Notes under the pieces: generated by a model | Seen by the model: only the letters and a program-made list of their open reading frames with translations | The model's database searches: none | What the model was told of the DNA's origin: nothing | Assembly (NCBI GenBank): GCA_021774695.1 | Contig: JAJFIU010000097.1 | Span: forward strand, 1-43,435 | DNA length: 43,435 bases | Reading direction: 5' to 3' | DNA from: Alphaproteobacteria bacterium | Lineage (GTDB): Bacteria; Pseudomonadota; Alphaproteobacteria; Sphingomonadales; Kordiimonadaceae | Made by a program: the position numbers and the translations under genes | Shown: positions 1-8,019 of the stretch, piece after piece | How positions within the stretch are numbered: position 1 is the stretch's first letter | Layout of the letters: every line of letters begins with the position of its first letter

Positions 1-143
1 GTGCCTTCTGAAACAGCTTCAGAATAGTCCACCCCAACATAGTCGATGAGTTGTACCAACCGGTCGCTCGTGTCAGCCTGAGCTGCTGTTGCGATGGCCA
101 ACAAAAGTGTCAGCGGAAAAAAGAAATGGAATATGCGGTTCAT
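1..143 (-). CDS. FTR1-family iron permease, 5' end only (cut by window edge)
   Basis: Only the first 47 codons are in the window; the gene runs off the left edge. The ATG is the complement of 141-143. Residues 1-23 form a clear signal peptide (Arg, then a Phe/Leu-rich core, ending AQA). The mature start contains LVQLIDYVGVDY followed by an Ala-Val-x-Glu-Gly stretch. This resembles the periplasmic N-terminal extension of bacterial FTR1-type high-affinity iron permeases, in which a LLDYIGVDYPGAV-like segment precedes the seven-helix permease. No permease motif (REGLE) can be seen because the rest is missing, so the call rests on the N-terminus alone. A perfect Fur-like palindrome lies 36 bp upstream, which fits an iron-uptake gene. 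Confidence 0.6.
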   Translation of the reverse strand, partial: MNRIFHFFFPLTLLLAIATAAQADTSDRLVQLIDYVGVDYSEAVSEG

Positions 144-178
144 ATATACTCAGCCGTTCTTTATTCTATTTATGCAAA

Positions 179-193
179 TAATAATCATTATTA
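179..193. promoter_or_regulatory. Fur-like box upstream of the FTR1 gene
   Basis: TAATAATCATTATTA is a perfect inverted repeat of 7-1-7 geometry and closely matches the Fur consensus TGATAATNATTATCA. It sits 36-50 bp before the leftward start codon at 143, where a repressor would cover the promoter. The methyltransferase gene on the other side ends at 237 and points toward the site, so the box can serve only the FTR1-like gene. Iron-responsive repression is inferred; an Irr/Mur-type regulator is possible in alphaproteobacteria. Confidence 0.65.
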
Positions 194-236
194 CTTAATT
201 CCGCAACGGTTTCTATGAAAAACCTGGTTCGAATAT

Positions 237-839
237 TCATGATTTTTTAAACACAGCCCCATAGTGGTAAGGCGGAATTTCAACTAGGTCAGTCAATTGA
301 AATCCTACCGGTTCGACCACGGTGCGGACATCTTCGGGTGACATGCGAAGTTCAGTACGAGGACCTCTTGGTTCGCCTAAAACCGTTGTTTTTTCGCGTG
401 GCAGCTTATGCCAATTGATAATGATAAAATTCCCGTTGCGGTTTAAGACTTCTGAGGCATTGCGAACTAGTTCCGTCTGCTCCGGAACGCCGTGGAATGT
501 ATTTGCTATAAGGATGATATCGACTTGAACTGGAATAAGCTGAGTCATATCCCGAGCATCACCTTCGATAAAGGTGCAGGAAGGAGCACCGGTCTTCTTA
601 ATGGCTTGCTCGGCAAGAGCAAGCATATCGGGGTCGAGATCAACCGCATAAACCTTACCGTCGAGCAAGACAGACATTGGTGTTGTGAATAATCCGTCAC
701 CACAACATAAATCAATTGCTGTCAATCCCTCTTTGAGCCCAACATTCTTGAGAACGCCGATAGGGTCAGGCCATAAAGCTTGCCACCAGTTCGAATCAGG
801 CATGGCCGTTGCAGGGAATAGTTTCTCTTGATCTCTCAT
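237..839 (-). CDS. class I SAM-dependent methyltransferase
   Basis: A 200-residue cytoplasmic enzyme with a Rossmann-type SAM-binding fold. Motif I is DLCCGDG at about residue 43. The acidic strand-2 end, VYAVDLDPDM, follows near residue 63 and binds the SAM ribose. A GDARDM segment (about 92) and a strand-4 region IILIANTFHG (about 108) complete the usual order. It resembles UbiE-like small-molecule methyltransferases, but no substrate can be read from the sequence. The gene points toward the FTR1 gene, with the Fur box between them. Small methyltransferases often travel with metal-resistance genes, but I see no ArsM-type cysteine triad, so arsenite methylation is not supported. The ribosome-binding site is weak. 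Confidence 0.8.
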   Translation of the reverse strand: MRDQEKLFPATAMPDSNWWQALWPDPIGVLKNVGLKEGLTAIDLCCGDGLFTTPMSVLLDGKVYAVDLDPDMLALAEQAIKKTGAPSCTFIEGDARDMTQLIPVQVDIILIANTFHGVPEQTELVRNASEVLNRNGNFIIINWHKLPREKTTVLGEPRGPRTELRMSPEDVRTVVEPVGFQLTDLVEIPPYHYGAVFKKS

Positions 840-1201
840 TTCATTGCTCGCTTTTTATTCTTCCGCTATTGGCTAGATATTGCTGGACATGTACGGATCG
901 AATTTTGGACGATATGTGACGTAGAGCGGTCATAACCGGACATTTACCAGCGAAAGGCTGATCGTTTTGGAACAATCAATTGGCATTGTCCCATTGCCGT
1001 GTTTCTAGCGCGGCAAGAAATTCCGAAACAATAAGCTTTGCAAGTTTATTGCTCACCTAGAGCCGATGACCACACTGGTGTTATAAAAACAGCAGGTTTC
1101 GCCGTACCGACATAGTCAAGCGGGGGCACCAAAGGTACGCCGCCGTGCACGACTTGACTAATCCATCCTGAAAAATCTATCACTTCGGACTGGTTAGACA
1201 G
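840..1201. other. non-coding gap with a long interrupted inverted repeat
   Basis: No convincing gene is present in these 362 bases. An 8-bp perfect inverted repeat (TAGTCAAG at 1113-1120, CTTGACTA at 1153-1160) encloses 32 bases with a further GCAC/GTGC pairing, so a stem with an internal loop could form. A 45-codon leftward open frame (1046-1183, GTG start) continues in the frame of the SHOCT gene after its stop. It has no ribosome-binding site and no recognisable product. The stretch may be a degraded gene remnant. Confidence 0.4.
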
Positions 1202-1546
1202 TCATTTCTCTATAAGCTGACGCTTTTCCTCGAATTCTTCTTTATCGATCTCGCCGCGTGCGAAACGATCCTTGAGAATATCGATGGCGTCTTGCCGTAG
1301 AGGCGCTGAAGGTGCCGCCGAGTGGCCATGAGCGCTCCCTCCGAGCCACCGGACAACAAGAAAGATGACTGCAACTGCGATCGCGAGAAACAGGATCATC
1401 ATAATCGGCCCACCAAACCAGCCGTGCCAACCATCACTCCACATCATGGACGGCTTGCACAGAGGGTCTACCGGTTGTGCCCAGACGGGAGAGCCGAGCC
1501 CTAGGGCAACCAATAAACCGGTCCCCGTTGCCAAGTAGTTATTCAT
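1202..1546 (-). CDS. small SHOCT-domain membrane protein
   Basis: A 114-residue protein with a cleavable-looking signal peptide (to about residue 23, ending VWAQ). A short Trp/His/Met-rich segment follows (MMWSDGWHGWFGG), then one transmembrane helix (about 47-67). The cytoplasmic C-terminus ends in a SHOCT domain: DILKDRFARGEIDKEEFEEK, the short amphipathic module often found at protein termini. Such SHOCT membrane proteins are frequent in metal-resistance clusters, but their function is unknown; oligomerisation or scaffolding is the usual guess. It has a good AAGGAG site 9 bases before the ATG. It lies downstream of the metal operon but beyond that operon's terminator hairpin (1667-1697), so it is probably transcribed on its own. 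Confidence 0.75.
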   Translation of the reverse strand: MNNYLATGTGLLVALGLGSPVWAQPVDPLCKPSMMWSDGWHGWFGGPIMMILFLAIAVAVIFLVVRWLGGSAHGHSAAPSAPLRQDAIDILKDRFARGEIDKEEFEEKRQLIEK

Positions 1547-1652
1547 TTTCGTATCTCCTTGTCTATAGGTCTGGATAATTTCAGTCTTCGTCGAATTTTA
1601 GTATACATCGATTCCATTCCGCATTGATTTTGGTCATTAGGATGGGCGTGAA

Positions 1653-1697
1653 GAACGAGAAAATAGCCTTGGGCCAAAACGCATGTTTGGCCCAAGG
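1653..1697 (-). terminator. intrinsic terminator of the metal-efflux operon
   Basis: A perfect 12-bp stem (1667-1678 paired with 1686-1697, sequence CCTTGGGCCAAA and its complement) closes a 7-base loop. Reading leftwards it is followed by a U-rich run (CTATTTTCTCGTTCTT). It begins 13 bases after the stop codon of the PII-like gene, so it marks the end of that transcript and separates the operon from the SHOCT gene. Confidence 0.8.
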
Positions 1698-1709
1698 TGT
1701 TTCCTACAG

Positions 1710-2027
1710 TTAACTACCGTCAATCTTGATGGTCTGCTCGATATCTGTCACGTAAATCCAGCCTGCCGTCTTCTGCCCGGTCCGCGCATTCTCGACAATG
1801 ATCTCAATCGCTTGGTTCAATTTCTCATTGTCGCAGACAAGTTCCAGCTTGACCTCGGAGACGACCTTGTCCCCAATCTCGACCGAATATTGCTGCTCTT
1901 GGCTATCCAGTGCCTTCAGAAGCCCCAACACATCAACGACCGAGATATATTTGTATCCAGCCTGTTTCAACTCATGGACAACGTCCGATATTCTGTTGCG
2001 ATGAATGAATGCTTTGATTTCCTTCAT
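1710..2027 (-). CDS. PII-like protein of a metal-efflux operon (PII-NG type)
   Basis: A 105-residue ferredoxin-like protein with the PII pattern. It begins MKEIKAFIHRNRISDVVHEL, where true GlnB has KKIEAIIKPFKLDDVREAL. A T-loop-like region follows (about 36-50), then the VKLELVCDNEKLNQAIEIIV strand-helix and an ARTGQKTAGWIYV end that corresponds to the GEIGDGKIFV segment of GlnB. The T-loop tyrosine context of GlnB/GlnK uridylylation is missing. A PII subgroup genetically linked to heavy-metal RND pumps (PII-NG) is described, and this protein fits it by sequence and by position. Its ATG overlaps the TGA of czcA (ATGA), so translation is coupled. Role inferred: sensing or modulating the pump, perhaps by binding a nucleotide or metal. 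Confidence 0.8.
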   Translation of the reverse strand: MKEIKAFIHRNRISDVVHELKQAGYKYISVVDVLGLLKALDSQEQQYSVEIGDKVVSEVKLELVCDNEKLNQAIEIIVENARTGQKTAGWIYVTDIEQTIKIDGS

Positions 2028-5000
2028 GATAGCACCTCGCTTTTTGATGGTTTTTCCATTGGAGCAATGCCTCTAGTTTCCATCCACTCGTAAATAACGG
2101 GGAGAAGGACAAGCGTTAGCAGGGTGGATGTGAGTAGTCCGCCAACCACCACGGTTGCTAGCGGGCGCTGTGTTTCAGCACCTACACCACTTGACAGAAG
2201 CATCGGCACCAGACCCAAGATTGCTACGCTGGCAGTCATCAACACAGGCCTGAGCCTGAGTTCAGTGCCTTTGCGAACGGCATCTTGCACACTCATGCCC
2301 TTTGCGCGCAGTTCGTTGATAAAGTTCACCAGCACGATGCCGTTCAACATCGCCACCCCGAACACTGCAATGAACCCAATTGCTGACGGCACCGAGACAT
2401 ATTGCCCAGTAACGAACAAACCGATGAGGCCACCGGCGGTTGCAAAGGGCACATTGGCAATAATCAGGGTTGCAAAACGTACCGAGTTGAAGGCCGTATA
2501 GAGCAAGACGAAGATAAAGAAAATTGTTAACGGTACGATCACAGAAAGCCTGGTAAGCGCCCGTTGCTGGTTTTCAAAGGCACCGCCCCACTCGACCCAA
2601 TAGCCGGGAGGCATATCTACAGTTGCCTCGATGATTTCGTTTGCTTCCTGCACAAAACCGTCCACATCACGGCCACGCACATCCATTTGGATGACTGCGT
2701 AGCGCTGAAGTTGTTCCCGTCTGACAAAGCTATAGCCTTCGGCTACGGTAACATCGGCCACATCCGCAAGTGTAATAATTGCCCCAGATGAAGTCGAGAG
2801 TGGTATTGCCTTAATGGCTGCAACTGAAGTTTTGGAGGCATCCTGCAACCGCGCAGTGATATCAAAACGCTTCACGCCAGATATCAAGGTGCTAACAGGC
2901 TCATTACCGATACCGGTACGCACAATCGTGAGTACATCATCAGCATTCATACCGAACCGCGCGAGCGCCATACGGTCCACTTCGATGCGAACCTGGGGTT
3001 TACCCAAGTTTGCTTCCAGCGAGAGATCCGCTACGCCCGGCACACTTGCAACAGCGTCTTTCAACTCGCTACTGATACGGTCAAGCTCTCTTAAGTCTTC
3101 GCCGTAGAGCTTGATCGCAAGCGTTGCGCGCACGCCTGAAATCAACTCTTCGACCCGCATCTGGATAGGCTGGGTAAAGGCAATCACAGCTGTCGGTACA
3201 ACGACCTCAAGTTTCTCTCGCATGGCATCAGCGAGTTCTTCGATTGAGCGATCACTGGTCCATTCATTATCGGGTTTTAGGGCTGTGTATATCTCCATGT
3301 AATTAACATCAGCGGTTTCACCCTTTTCGGCGCGTCCGATCATGGCAAGTGTTGTTTCCACCTCCGGAAACTCACCAAGTGCAGCTTCAATATCTTTGGA
3401 TATTTTTATCGACTGATCGAGGGATGCGGACGGTATCGACGTAACCCTCCACATAATCGAGCCTTCCTGAAGCTGGGGCATGAATTCTTTACCCAACAGT
3501 GGAAACAGCGCGAGACTAGCAATCAACAGTGCCGCTGCACTGCTTACAACTACCTTTTTATGGTCAAGCGACCACGCCAAGAACGGCAAATAGACCTTCT
3601 TGATTGAGGCTACCAGAAAGGTATCACGCTCAGCCTTTGGTTTCAGGATCAGCGCTGCCAACACTGGGATGATTGTGAGGGTCAGTACAAGCGAACCCGC
3701 CATGGCAAAACTGATATTGAAGGCCATAGGTTTGAAGAGCTTGCCTTCCAGCCCCTCCAGTGAGAAGAGCGGTATGAATACAACGATGATAACGAGAATA
3801 GCGAATGAGATTGGATTGGCCACTTCTCTTGCTGCCTCAAGCACCGCCGCTGTGCGGTTCACTTTCTCACCGGCTTCTCGGCGTTCTGCCATCACCCGGA
3901 AAGAATTTTCAACCATGACAACCGCGCCGTCGACCATCATGCCGATGCCAATCGCTAATCCGGCAAGCGACATCAGGTTTGCGGACAGTCCCGCGTATTC
4001 CATAAAGATAAAGGCGATTAACATCGCCAGCGGCAAGGCGGTGATCACAACTATTGCAGAGCGAATTTCCCCGAGAAACAGGAACAAGACAATCGCCACG
4101 AGAATAGAGCCTTCTATAAGCGCATTTTCAGCTGTGGAGATCGCTTTTTCGACGAGATCAGTCCGATCATAAATCGGCTTGAGCACAACACCTTCGGGCA
4201 GAGCCTGTTCGGTGATGGCGATTTTTGCCTTTACGGCGTCCACCACATTTTTGGCGTTCTCACCAACCCGGGACAATGCCATGCCGAGCACAACTTCCTT
4301 GCCGTCTCGCGTCACAGCGCCAAACCCCAGTCCGCCAGCTTGCTTGACCTCAGCAACATCTTTCAGATAGACGGGCGTACCGTCACTGACTTTGACAACA
4401 ATATTGCCAATATCAGTTTCACCTTTTACGAGACCAAGACCTCGCACCAGATATTGCTCTGGTCCCTGATCGATATATTGACCGCCAACCTGCCGGTTAT
4501 TGGCCTCGATCGTCTCCATAATATCCTTGTAGCCAAGGCCGTATTTGATAAGCTTTTGCGGGTCGATCTGAACCTGATATTGCCGCTCCTGGCCGCCCCA
4601 TGACATTACATCGTCAACTCCAGGGGCCGTGCGCAGGATCAACCGTACCGTCCAGTCCTGCAACGTGCGCAAATCCATATCTGTAACGGCAGCATTGAGT
4701 TCTTCGTCCGCCCGTTCAACGGTATACCAGAACACCTGGCCAAGGCCCGAAGTATTGGGGCCCATCTCAGGCATGCCGTAGCCTTCTGGAATACGGTCTC
4801 CCACCTCAGCTAGCCGCTCCATCACTAGTCGGCGGGCAAAATATATGTCCATATCATCTTCGAAATAGACGGCGACATACGAAAGGCCAAAAAGACTGAC
4901 CGAGCGTATCTCTTGCACTGCAGGTAAGCCCGCCATGCCAGATTCGACTGGGAACGTTAACAGCTGTTCCACGTCTTCCGCTGCCAGACCGGGTGATTCC

Positions 5001-5152
5001 GTATAAATATTCACCTGAATAGGGGTGACATCCGGGAATGCATCAATTGGGATATTGTTAACCGCTCGCACGCCAAGGAGTGCGACTACAACAAATCCGA
5101 TAACCACCAGAAATTTATACTGGAGGGAAAGTTCAACAAGTTTATTTAACAT
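2024..5152 (-). CDS. czcA: heavy-metal efflux RND pump, inner-membrane subunit (CzcA/CusA family)
   Basis: A 1042-residue HME-RND proton/metal antiporter, the normal family length. It has an N-terminal membrane anchor, two large periplasmic porter loops and a twelve-helix layout. The TM4 signature reads GIGMMVDGAVVMVEN at about 402-416. It keeps the two acidic residues equivalent to CzcA D408 and E415, but has Gly where CzcA has D402. CusA-type pumps also lack that first Asp, so the cation (Cu/Ag, Ni, or Zn/Co/Cd) cannot be assigned. A strong AGGAGG site lies 5 bases before the ATG. The gene is 11 bp behind the adaptor gene and overlaps the PII-like gene by 4 bp. The pump should form a tripartite CBA complex with the next two products. 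The symbol is used in the family sense. Confidence 0.93.
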   Translation of the reverse strand: MLNKLVELSLQYKFLVVIGFVVVALLGVRAVNNIPIDAFPDVTPIQVNIYTESPGLAAEDVEQLLTFPVESGMAGLPAVQEIRSVSLFGLSYVAVYFEDDMDIYFARRLVMERLAEVGDRIPEGYGMPEMGPNTSGLGQVFWYTVERADEELNAAVTDMDLRTLQDWTVRLILRTAPGVDDVMSWGGQERQYQVQIDPQKLIKYGLGYKDIMETIEANNRQVGGQYIDQGPEQYLVRGLGLVKGETDIGNIVVKVSDGTPVYLKDVAEVKQAGGLGFGAVTRDGKEVVLGMALSRVGENAKNVVDAVKAKIAITEQALPEGVVLKPIYDRTDLVEKAISTAENALIEGSILVAIVLFLFLGEIRSAIVVITALPLAMLIAFIFMEYAGLSANLMSLAGLAIGIGMMVDGAVVMVENSFRVMAERREAGEKVNRTAAVLEAAREVANPISFAILVIIVVFIPLFSLEGLEGKLFKPMAFNISFAMAGSLVLTLTIIPVLAALILKPKAERDTFLVASIKKVYLPFLAWSLDHKKVVVSSAAALLIASLALFPLLGKEFMPQLQEGSIMWRVTSIPSASLDQSIKISKDIEAALGEFPEVETTLAMIGRAEKGETADVNYMEIYTALKPDNEWTSDRSIEELADAMREKLEVVVPTAVIAFTQPIQMRVEELISGVRATLAIKLYGEDLRELDRISSELKDAVASVPGVADLSLEANLGKPQVRIEVDRMALARFGMNADDVLTIVRTGIGNEPVSTLISGVKRFDITARLQDASKTSVAAIKAIPLSTSSGAIITLADVADVTVAEGYSFVRREQLQRYAVIQMDVRGRDVDGFVQEANEIIEATVDMPPGYWVEWGGAFENQQRALTRLSVIVPLTIFFIFVLLYTAFNSVRFATLIIANVPFATAGGLIGLFVTGQYVSVPSAIGFIAVFGVAMLNGIVLVNFINELRAKGMSVQDAVRKGTELRLRPVLMTASVAILGLVPMLLSSGVGAETQRPLATVVVGGLLTSTLLTLVLLPVIYEWMETRGIAPMEKPSKSEVLS

Positions 5153-5163
5153 TATAGCCTCCT

Positions 5164-6306
5164 TTAATGTCCGTGGCCTTCGCCCATCTCGGACTTCAAG
5201 ATGAGAGATTTAATTAAGAAGGCGTTCTTGACGACAATTTCGTCGTCTAAAGAAACGCCCGATAAAACCGAGGTCCAATCGCCGAGGGTGGCGCCAACAA
5301 CAATCGGTGTGGGGTGCAATTCATTGCCTTCAACTTTGAAGACAACCTGCTTCCCGGCCATCAGTACAATTGCTTGGTTTGGAACTGCGATCGTCGGCAC
5401 GCTTTCGCCCGTCGAAATAGCGACATCAACAAACTCGCCAGGATGAAAATCGTCTGCTTCATTGTCCACTTGCACTCGCACCGCAAGCGTCCGGGTTACC
5501 TCGTCAACCTGATGAAAAACTTGCACCACCTGTCCCGCAGTTCGGTTACCATCCTCAGATATCCAGGCGAGCGATCCAATCTCAATATTTGATGCTTTGT
5601 CCGGAGACAGTTTGGCTTCGACCCATATCTTCCTTTCATCGCTTACTTCAAACAGAAGGTCTCCAGGTTCAATGAACTGCCCGACAATAAAGTTATCGTT
5701 AATAATCGTGCCGTCCTGCGGTGCAACCAGGTCGAATTTACCGATTGCTGCTAACGCGTTGCCGTTGTCTGAGAATTTGACAAGCCCATTTTCTGTCATG
5801 CCGTAGGCGAGTACTTTCGCTCGTGCCTGCTGCGCTGCAACCTGCGCTTCAATGAAACGTTGTTCAGAAACAACGTCTCTGCCTAGCCTGGAAGTACGCC
5901 TCCATTCATTCTCCGCAAGGATCAATTCGCCCTGCGCTTCCGCCATCTCGACACTGGTCAACGTTATAATAGGTTGGCCTTTTCGCACCGTATCGCCCAT
6001 GCGGACATGGCGCGCGACAACTTGCGCTGATATGCGAGGCGTTACCTGTGATGTGGCATATTGATTGAGCGTAACCTCTCCGGGTGCGTCAATTGTTTCC
6101 ACCAGCTTCTGGCGTGTAACGAGAGCAGTGACGACGCCGTTCGCCCGCCGCTCGGCAGCTGTCATTTCGACGGCGTTTTCTTCGCCGTGTTCTTCTTGCT
6201 CAGCCGCATAGACCGGCGAGTTCATATAGCCCAGTCCTAAGGACCCTGCATTTAGCGCAAGTCCTGAGGCAAAGAGGGTGAGGGAAAATTTCAAAGATCT
6301 ATTCAT
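5164..6306 (-). CDS. czcB: RND efflux periplasmic adaptor (CzcB/CusB family)
   Basis: A 380-residue membrane-fusion protein that bridges pump and outer-membrane channel in the periplasm. The start chosen (complement of 6304-6306) gives MNRSLKFSLTLFASGLALNA, a good signal peptide. It has GGAG nearby and overlaps the stop of czcC as ATGA; an upstream in-frame start at 6363 would add 19 non-signal residues. The mature N-terminus is Glu/His rich (EQEEHGEE). The first lipoyl half ends in HVRMGDTVRKGQPI, and an alpha-hairpin and the second lipoyl half (APQDGTIINDNFIVGQFIEPG) follow. Beta-barrel and membrane-proximal domains come next. The C-terminus ends GEGHGH, a possible metal-binding tail. Confidence 0.92.
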   Translation of the reverse strand: MNRSLKFSLTLFASGLALNAGSLGLGYMNSPVYAAEQEEHGEENAVEMTAAERRANGVVTALVTRQKLVETIDAPGEVTLNQYATSQVTPRISAQVVARHVRMGDTVRKGQPIITLTSVEMAEAQGELILAENEWRRTSRLGRDVVSEQRFIEAQVAAQQARAKVLAYGMTENGLVKFSDNGNALAAIGKFDLVAPQDGTIINDNFIVGQFIEPGDLLFEVSDERKIWVEAKLSPDKASNIEIGSLAWISEDGNRTAGQVVQVFHQVDEVTRTLAVRVQVDNEADDFHPGEFVDVAISTGESVPTIAVPNQAIVLMAGKQVVFKVEGNELHPTPIVVGATLGDWTSVLSGVSLDDEIVVKNAFLIKSLILKSEMGEGHGH

Positions 6307-7550
6307 TGTATTGTCTCCAGCCAGGTGCTGATATTGGCACCAGCATTTTGCCACTCGAACCATGCGCTCCAGAGCCGACCGTTCAGCTCTATCGATGCAG
6401 TTTCCGTGGCGAATGTTTGATTAAGTTGTACTAAATAGTTAATTGCGCTTATTTCTCGGGCTTCTAGTAGCTGACCAAGAAGAGCTCTTTGCTCGCCAAG
6501 CGGTTCGGCTCCATTCTCTTCCCAAACACGCCAGGCTTCGGACGCGGATATGTAGCGCCTCAAGCTCGCGTCGAAGCGGGCTCTGACTTGTCGGTTTACC
6601 GAATAATAGGCCTGCTGGGCGACCATAAGGTCAGAGCCAGCGGCCTGAACCTCTGCCTTGTAGCTATTGCGGATCGGAATGGGCATGGAAACCGAGAGGC
6701 CAACGAGATTACTGTTTCCTTCTTCCCCAACTCTTAAGCCAACCGTCGGGTCTGGCATGCGATCAGTTTTAGCCACCTTGATACGTGCCCGAGATATCTC
6801 TGTTTCGGCAATTGCCAGCCGCATTTCAGGCAGTTTTTCAACAATAAAGTTACTGTCATCCGCGCCGTTGCCAGGAACACTTGGGACACCGTCTAACCTT
6901 GGCCAGAAGCCACGGTCTTCACCAACCGTCGCTATCAGCCTTTCGTTTGCATTGGAGAGTGCGGCGGCTACTTCGTTTTTGGCTGCCCGAGATTCCGCCA
7001 GTGCCAGTTGCGCGGTTAGTAATTCTGAGCGCGGCATTTCCCCGGCACTGCTCAATCGTTTTGCAAGTGCTAAAAATTTTACACTGAGCGTTTCTTTTTC
7101 AGCAGCCACGCTGTGTTTCTGGAACTCGGTACGATAGTTGGCGAGCGCCGTGAGAATTTCAGTCAGAATTGTTTTACGGGCCAAAGCGTAAGCCGCTTCC
7201 GCAGCTTCAATTTCAGCCCTTCCAACTCCCGCACGAGCCCCGCGTTTGCCGGACCAGTCAAAGGCTTGAGAGATACCAATCTCTTTGGTGGTTAGCTCCG
7301 CATTTTCATACCCAACTGCCAATGCGGGGTTATAGACAGGGCGAGACTGGCCAAGGGCTCTAGCTCGAGCCGCAGACAATGCGGCCTCTGAAGCTTTCAG
7401 GGAAGGGTGATCTCCAACGGTTTGCTGGATAAATTCATAGAGGACAGGGCGCTTTTGGGCGTCCGCCAATGCTGCTGTCGACCAGGGCACAAATGCTGTG
7501 CAGTAGCCAACGGCTGCAATACCCACAAGGGTACGGCGCATTTTTTTCAT
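6303..7550 (-). CDS. czcC: outer-membrane efflux channel (CzcC family, TolC-like)
   Basis: A 415-residue outer-membrane factor that should trimerise and form the exit duct for the CzcAB pump. It has an N-terminal signal region (about 1-31) after a basic MKKMRR start. Long coiled alpha-helical stretches with the repeated OEP pattern follow: HPSLKASEAALSAARARALG near 53-72 and the second repeat, ETEISRARIKVAKTDRMPDP, near 250-270. The segment ISQAFDWSGKRGAR matches the beta-strand turn that CzcC proteins share. It is first of the CBA triplet, with its stop overlapping the czcB start. The gap of 83 bp to the CzcI-like gene upstream holds no obvious terminator. Confidence 0.9.
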   Translation of the reverse strand: MKKMRRTLVGIAAVGYCTAFVPWSTAALADAQKRPVLYEFIQQTVGDHPSLKASEAALSAARARALGQSRPVYNPALAVGYENAELTTKEIGISQAFDWSGKRGARAGVGRAEIEAAEAAYALARKTILTEILTALANYRTEFQKHSVAAEKETLSVKFLALAKRLSSAGEMPRSELLTAQLALAESRAAKNEVAAALSNANERLIATVGEDRGFWPRLDGVPSVPGNGADDSNFIVEKLPEMRLAIAETEISRARIKVAKTDRMPDPTVGLRVGEEGNSNLVGLSVSMPIPIRNSYKAEVQAAGSDLMVAQQAYYSVNRQVRARFDASLRRYISASEAWRVWEENGAEPLGEQRALLGQLLEAREISAINYLVQLNQTFATETASIELNGRLWSAWFEWQNAGANISTWLETIQ

Positions 7551-7633
7551 GCTTGATTACTCTCAAAAATAGATATTTTAGGCGCGCAAGGCTTAGTATT
7601 GATTGCCCCGGTGCGCGTTGAAACTTACTGGTA

Positions 7634-7948
7634 TTATGAGAGTTGGATTGAAGGCGGATGCAGGCCTGGCTTGGGGTGCAAGCCATGTAAAATGTCATCA
7701 GCGATAGGCCATGTCACACCTGATAGGGCGACAACATTACGGTTCACGGCTTTGCCAAAGGCCATGCCGTGGTGGATCACATGACAAATACAGTGCAAAT
7801 CGGTATCGCCGGACGGAGTTTGGTTTTCTGTATCATGAAATGATTCAGCAACATGATTTGGCGGCTCCTTAGAGTCTAGAAAGGCAATATCCAGAGCAGG
7901 CGCTGCGACAAAGATAAAGAGCAATAATATTTTAAGGTAACTTGCCAT
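7634..7948 (-). CDS. small His/Cys-rich periplasmic protein, CzcI-like
   Basis: A 104-residue secreted or membrane-anchored protein with a hydrophobic N-terminus (about 1-22). A central metal-binding-looking patch, DLHCICHVIHHG (about 51-62), carries two Cys and four His. More His and Pro follow at the C-terminus (HGLHPKPGLHPP). Size, position ahead of czcCBA, and the Cys/His patch followed by a Pro-rich end resemble CzcI / DUF2946-type proteins, which modulate induction of metal-efflux operons. Sequence similarity by eye is modest. It stands in the operon 71 bp after the CDF gene and 83 bp before czcC. Metal binding is inferred from residue content only. Confidence 0.6.
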   Translation of the reverse strand: MASYLKILLLFIFVAAPALDIAFLDSKEPPNHVAESFHDTENQTPSGDTDLHCICHVIHHGMAFGKAVNRNVVALSGVTWPIADDILHGLHPKPGLHPPSIQLS

Positions 7949-8019
7949 TTACGCTTTCAAAATCACTTTCGAGTTTATGCCGAACACGGCACTTGTACCG
8001 GCTGAAACATGCGCTGTCA

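Noticed and set aside
226..237. GGTTCGAAT resembling a tRNA T-loop near the left edge, as a possible second att copy
   Set aside because: Only nine bases agree, the following bases do not form a T-stem or acceptor strand, and GCCA is missing.
1046..1183. 45-codon leftward frame following the SHOCT gene in the same frame
   Set aside because: GTG start without ribosome-binding site and no recognisable product; stop-codon readthrough has no support.
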